A stretch of 64,000 nucleotides of DNA from contig NC_008321.1 of the NCBI RefSeq assembly GCF_000014685.1, positions 744,001 through 808,000 on the forward strand. The letters run 5' to 3'. The notes below the pieces were generated by a model. It had not been told where the DNA came from and did no database searches. It saw only the letters and a list, made by a program, of their open reading frames with translations. This document shows, in pieces, positions 59,988 through 64,000 of this stretch; positions within the stretch are counted from its first letter, which is position 1, and every line of letters begins with the position of its first letter. The position numbers were made by a program, and so were the translations under genes. The DNA is from Shewanella sp. MR-4 (GTDB lineage Bacteria; Pseudomonadota; Gammaproteobacteria; Enterobacterales; Shewanellaceae).

Positions 59988-62900
59988 ATGACCAGCAATA
60001 ATCAGCCCACACACATGACTCAAGCCCAAACGCCCGATCCGCTTTTTTTACAAGCCGAGCATTTGGCAAAAGATTTTTCTCTGTTTCCTAAACACAGTAA
60101 ACAGAGCTTATCAGATGAAATTAAAGGTCTTTTAAACGATGACGCCATTCAGGCAAATTTAAAAGACTTGGCATCTTTAGATGTCGATGGTTACGTCGCA
60201 AAAGTGATCCAGCCGACCCAAGATAAAGGTCGTCCTGGTGCAAAACGTATCATTGCTGACCTAAAAGGTCGCTTGATTACCGAAACTCACTTGGGTTCTT
60301 TCTACAGCGCTGAGGTCGAGCTGAATTTCGGTTCACGCACTCGTCGTATCGGTTTTATTGCCCAAGAGCGTACCACGGCTAACGGCGCGTGGATGCCTGA
60401 ACATCACTATGCGGCCTGTAAAGCGATTCGTCATTTCGCCGAATTGTCTATGCCTATCGTTTATCTCATCGACACCCCTGGGGCCGATGCGGGCGAAGTG
60501 GCTAACAGCCAAAACCAAGCACATTCTATTTCTAAGGCGATTGCTGAGAGTGCCAACGTTGACGTGCCAACAGTCGGTATCGTTATCGGTGCGGGTTACT
60601 CGGGCGGTGCGATTCCATTAGCGGCGGCCAACATCCTGTTATCGCTGCGCGATGGTATTTTCAACACGATTCAGCCACAAGGTCTGCAGAGTATTGCGCG
60701 TAAGTACAACCTGTCATGGCAGGAATGTGCTAAGTCTGTGGGCGTGTCTCCAGAAGAGCTATACACCGCGGGTTGTATCGATGGCATCATCGATTTCTCT
60801 CCTGGTGACCGTGACGAGCGTCAGCACAACTTACGCCGCGCTATCATCAGCAGTATCGAAGCTGTTGAACGTGCAGCCATCAACTTTGTGCGTGAATCTA
60901 AAGATTTACGTGAGCACTATGACCGCAGTTTAGCGCGCTTCCTCAGCCCATCTAAAAACCTGATGGCGTTAGAGTTAAACGCAGAATTGGCCGTGGCAAC
61001 TAGCCCGACCAACCATCACAACCTGTTTGGTAGTGCTTACCGTTACCTGCGTTATTTAACGCTGCGTAGCCGCATTCATTCAATCTCTCAGGAGCAATAC
61101 GGACGTCTGTCACGTGTTAGCGTGCCTGAAGGTGACTTGTTAGCTCGTATCCAGCAAGAGCAAGACCGTGTATTCCAAGCTTGGTTATCAAGCCCTGATA
61201 AGCTGGTTTACGATGAAGATCTAAACAAGCTGTGGGCGAACTTTATTGCTAAGCGCGATGAAGTGTCTACCGAGCGTAACATGCTGACTCGTTTGATTTT
61301 GGGTGAACCAAAAGAGAACTACAAAAAAGCACGTAAGGCGCTGTTATTTAACATCGGTTGGTCTTTATATCACCGCTGGAAGAGCAATGCGGCAAACAAC
61401 TTCAAGGGCTTAATCCAGCACCTTGAAAATCTGCCAAAGTCAGTGACTCAAGCCAAGTGGCCTGAACTGAATCAACTGACTGTGCTCGATGTGGTTGTGA
61501 ACGACGAACTGCGTGAAGACTTCATTTGGCAATGTCATAACATCCTGATCTTTAACTCACTGTACGACAACGTTGTGGGCAGCTTAGCGTCTATCGCGAA
61601 AGAAGCCATGATGTCTAAGAGCCTGTCTCGTAACTCAGTGAACAACCTGCTGCACAAGTCAATTGACCATGCGCTGTCGACTCAGGATACCGCTAACGAC
61701 AAGGCGAAATTCTACAAGTGGCTTAAGTACTTTATGGGCCAATCTAACCGTGCCGATCTCTTGGTGCGTGTAGAGCAGTGGAAGAGTGTGGGGTTCCCAC
61801 AACTTAACGACAGTTTATTCGTTATCCTGACTTACTTCTTCGAGCGTTTACTGCCTGAATACTTCGACAGTGAAAGCGATAACAGCAAGTACACTGGCGC
61901 GATTAACCCTGTGCGTATCGGTCGTCGTAAGGACTTCTGGAACCGCTTGACCATGGGTTATCAGGACTTACTGATCCAAAAAGTATTACGTGACGAAAAA
62001 CGTACCGGCAAGATGACGTGGGAAAATGTGATTAAGCAATTTTTCACTCATTTTGAAGAGATCAATGGCGACAAAATGTCGGCCAACTTGCTTAACTTCC
62101 CTGGTTTCCGTCTCTCAATCGAAGATGCGTTAGACAAAGGCATTCGTCCTTGCGGTCTGATCACAGGTATTGCTGACTTTAAAGAAAAAGGTCAAAAAGT
62201 CCGTGTGGGTGTGGCTGTGTCTAACACTGCATTCCAAGCGGGGGCCTTCGATATGGCGAGTGCTGAGAAATTCTCTGCGCTGCTGATCGAGTGTGCTAAG
62301 CGTAAGCTACCTGTTGTTTGCTTTATCAGCTCAGGCGGTATGCAGACTAAAGAAGGTGCTGCGGCACTGTTCTCTATGGCTGTTGTGAACGACCGTATCA
62401 CTCGTTTCATCCGTGATAACGAATTGCCAGTACTGATGTTCGGTTTTGGTGACTGTACTGGTGGTGCGCAGGCGAGTTTCGTGACTCACCCATTAGTGCA
62501 AACCTATTACCTGTCTGGTACTAACATGCCATTCGCGGGTCAAATGGTGGTGCCAGCTTACTTGCCTTCGACTTCGACACTGTCTAACTACTTGTCGAAA
62601 GTACCAGGTGCAATGGCGGGCTTAGTCCACAACCCATTCAGCGAAACCTTAGATAACCAATTGGCGAGCATCGATCCTCTGATGCCAATGCCAACGGCGA
62701 AGATCAGTGACGTGATCATCAACGCCCTATCAACACTGGTTGTTGAAGCGCCTGTTGAAGAAGAAGTGATTGTTCAAAACGATCCACGTAAGTTAATGAA
62801 ACCAATTAACAAAGTATTGGTTCATGCCCGTGGTTGTACCGCTGTTAAGTTGATCCGTAAGGCTCACGATAACGATATCAACGTGGTATTAGTGGCGTCA

Positions 62901-64000
62901 GATCCTGACATGACCGCCGTACCTGCGGATATGCTGAAAGACTCAGACAAGTTAGTCTGCTTAGGTGGTAACACCTCTGACGAAAGTTACCTGAACGCTT
63001 ACTCAGTGCTCAAAGTGGCCGAATACGAGCAAGTTGATGCACTGCACCCAGGTATCGGCTTCCTGTCTGAAAGCCCACAATTTGCGGCATTGTGTGTGAA
63101 CAATGGGGTTAACTTCGTTGGTCCTAGCGTGCATTCAATGACGACTATGGGTAACAAGTCGAACGCGATTAAGACATCACAAAGCCAAAACGTGCCAGTA
63201 GTACCAGGTTCACACGGTATTCTGACGAACGCTGAGCAAGCAGTGAACGTGGCCAATGAAATTGGTTACCCTGTGCTGCTCAAAGCGGTACAAGGCGGTG
63301 GCGGTAAAGGTATCCAGGTCGTTAAACGCCCTGAGGATATGATTGGTTTATTCCAAAAGACCTCTACCGAAGCGGCTGCGGCCTTTGGTAACGGCGACTT
63401 GTACTTAGAGAAATATGTAACGTCACTGCGTCATATCGAAGTGCAGTTACTGCGTGACAAGTTTGGTAACGCTAAGGTTCTGGGTTTACGTGACTGTTCT
63501 GTACAACGTAACAACCAGAAAGTGGTCGAAGAGTCTGGTTCAACCATGCTGCCAGAAGAACTGAAGAAACAAGTGCTGGCTTACACCCGTGCTTTAGGTG
63601 ATGCGACCGATTATATGGGCGCAGGTACAGTTGAGTTCATCTATAACTTAGATGCGAACGAAGTGTACTTCATGGAAATGAACACCCGTCTGCAGGTAGA
63701 GCATCCAGTTACTGAAGCGACTTCAGGTATCGATATCGTGAGCGCGCAGTTTGATATCGCTGCGGGTCGTTCAATCGAGAACCTAGAGCCGAAAGAAATT
63801 GGTTATGCGATGGAAGTGCGTGTGACTGCAGAAAAAGCAGCACTGGACAGCCATGGTGTACTCCAACTTATCCCAAATCCTGGCAAGATCACCGAATGTG
63901 TATTCCCTGATCATCCAGATGTGGAAATCATCTCGATTGCCGCCGCGGGTAAAGAAGTATCACCATACTACGACAGCTTAATCGCTCAGGTGATTATGCG
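59988..64000 (+). CDS. fused acetyl/acyl-CoA carboxylase: carboxyltransferase then biotin carboxylase (partial at 3' end)
   Basis: The frame runs from ATG 59988 to the window end (at least 1337 codons). First comes an AccA-like lobe (IGAGYSGGAIPLAAANILLSL, about residues 200-220; FNTIQPQGLQSIA). A helical linker region follows, then an AccD-like lobe (SSGGMQTKEGAAALFS near 780; GFGDCTGGAQASF near 820). From about residue 940 there is a biotin carboxylase with ATP-grasp (QGGGGKGIQVV) and the signature MNTRLQVEHPVTE. A biotin-carrier domain probably follows outside the window. The order alpha-beta-BC is the reverse of eukaryotic ACC. The start has AGAGGATCTTTTG upstream. The homologous gene flanks blaOXA-54 in S. 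oneidensis. Confidence 0.9.
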   Translation, partial: MTSNNQPTHMTQAQTPDPLFLQAEHLAKDFSLFPKHSKQSLSDEIKGLLNDDAIQANLKDLASLDVDGYVAKVIQPTQDKGRPGAKRIIADLKGRLITETHLGSFYSAEVELNFGSRTRRIGFIAQERTTANGAWMPEHHYAACKAIRHFAELSMPIVYLIDTPGADAGEVANSQNQAHSISKAIAESANVDVPTVGIVIGAGYSGGAIPLAAANILLSLRDGIFNTIQPQGLQSIARKYNLSWQECAKSVGVSPEELYTAGCIDGIIDFSPGDRDERQHNLRRAIISSIEAVERAAINFVRESKDLREHYDRSLARFLSPSKNLMALELNAELAVATSPTNHHNLFGSAYRYLRYLTLRSRIHSISQEQYGRLSRVSVPEGDLLARIQQEQDRVFQAWLSSPDKLVYDEDLNKLWANFIAKRDEVSTERNMLTRLILGEPKENYKKARKALLFNIGWSLYHRWKSNAANNFKGLIQHLENLPKSVTQAKWPELNQLTVLDVVVNDELREDFIWQCHNILIFNSLYDNVVGSLASIAKEAMMSKSLSRNSVNNLLHKSIDHALSTQDTANDKAKFYKWLKYFMGQSNRADLLVRVEQWKSVGFPQLNDSLFVILTYFFERLLPEYFDSESDNSKYTGAINPVRIGRRKDFWNRLTMGYQDLLIQKVLRDEKRTGKMTWENVIKQFFTHFEEINGDKMSANLLNFPGFRLSIEDALDKGIRPCGLITGIADFKEKGQKVRVGVAVSNTAFQAGAFDMASAEKFSALLIECAKRKLPVVCFISSGGMQTKEGAAALFSMAVVNDRITRFIRDNELPVLMFGFGDCTGGAQASFVTHPLVQTYYLSGTNMPFAGQMVVPAYLPSTSTLSNYLSKVPGAMAGLVHNPFSETLDNQLASIDPLMPMPTAKISDVIINALSTLVVEAPVEEEVIVQNDPRKLMKPINKVLVHARGCTAVKLIRKAHDNDINVVLVASDPDMTAVPADMLKDSDKLVCLGGNTSDESYLNAYSVLKVAEYEQVDALHPGIGFLSESPQFAALCVNNGVNFVGPSVHSMTTMGNKSNAIKTSQSQNVPVVPGSHGILTNAEQAVNVANEIGYPVLLKAVQGGGGKGIQVVKRPEDMIGLFQKTSTEAAAAFGNGDLYLEKYVTSLRHIEVQLLRDKFGNAKVLGLRDCSVQRNNQKVVEESGSTMLPEELKKQVLAYTRALGDATDYMGAGTVEFIYNLDANEVYFMEMNTRLQVEHPVTEATSGIDIVSAQFDIAAGRSIENLEPKEIGYAMEVRVTAEKAALDSHGVLQLIPNPGKITECVFPDHPDVEIISIAAAGKEVSPYYDSLIAQVIM

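Noticed and set aside
1..64000. tRNA or rRNA genes
   Set aside because: I saw no cloverleaf with a GGTTCGAATC-type T-loop in an intergenic region and no rRNA segment; a tRNAscan run would confirm.

Overview
The window looks like a chromosomal segment of a Shewanella species close to the S. oneidensis/MR-4/xiamenensis group. The evidence is a five-haem nitrite reductase NrfA beside narQ-narP, an arcA regulator, a chromosomal OXA-48/OXA-54-type beta-lactamase next to a LysR gene and a fused acetyl-CoA carboxylase, and many small Shewanella-style intergenic repeats. Most of the sequence is ordinary core genome. The accessory material lies at 1-3141, 4753-6051, 7630-10650, 30650-31690, 33945-34209 and 48232-49977.

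Layout. 1-3141: end of an SMC-like ATPase gene followed by three tightly coupled genes, together resembling an MksBEFG/Wadjet plasmid-defence condensin. 3496-6051: a dicarboxylate/glutamate symporter with an IS3-family element inserted just after its stop codon. 6111-7478: a small periplasmic protein and a YqhA-type membrane protein. 7630-10650: intergenic repeats in opposite orientations enclosing an unknown AT-rich gene and a NERD nuclease-domain gene. 10798-20532: fbp, a dipeptidyl peptidase, arcA, a DUF3293 gene, a lysine riboswitch with lysC, an aspartoacylase-like gene and zntB. 20701-25230: yacL, narP-narQ and nrfA with a NarP-type box between the divergent narQ and nrfA. 25381-33939: a GAF-GGDEF-EAL protein, a PAP2 phosphatase, a DUF2799 lipoprotein, a RIO kinase, MITE-like repeats with a transposase-like fragment, an OmpA-family lipoprotein and an orphan ModA-like protein.

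34276-47844 is the cell-envelope block: mgtE, then kdsD-kdsC-lptC-lptA-lptB-rpoN-hpf-ptsN-rapZ-ptsO on the minus strand and mlaFEDCB-ibaG-murA on the plus strand. The two operons diverge from 42661-43220 and combine Kdo and LPS transport, phospholipid retrograde transport, peptidoglycan precursor synthesis, and sigma-54/PTS-Ntr control.

48232-49977 is a small integron cassette cluster: three attC sites, with gene stop codons overlapping the attC starts, and no integrase in the window. It abuts a truncated membrane-protein gene. After it come rsmC, phoA, gshB, rsmE, endA, sprT, a C15-peptidase-like protein with serine at the catalytic cysteine position, the OXA-48-like beta-lactamase, lysR, and the start of a fused acetyl-CoA carboxylase that runs off the window.

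The observations I rate highest are the cassette cluster without integrase, the SMC-type defence operon, and a recurring hairpin motif (variable stem closing on a conserved TCC/TCCA loop) found in several separate intergenic regions, whose stems differ in sequence but remain self-complementary.
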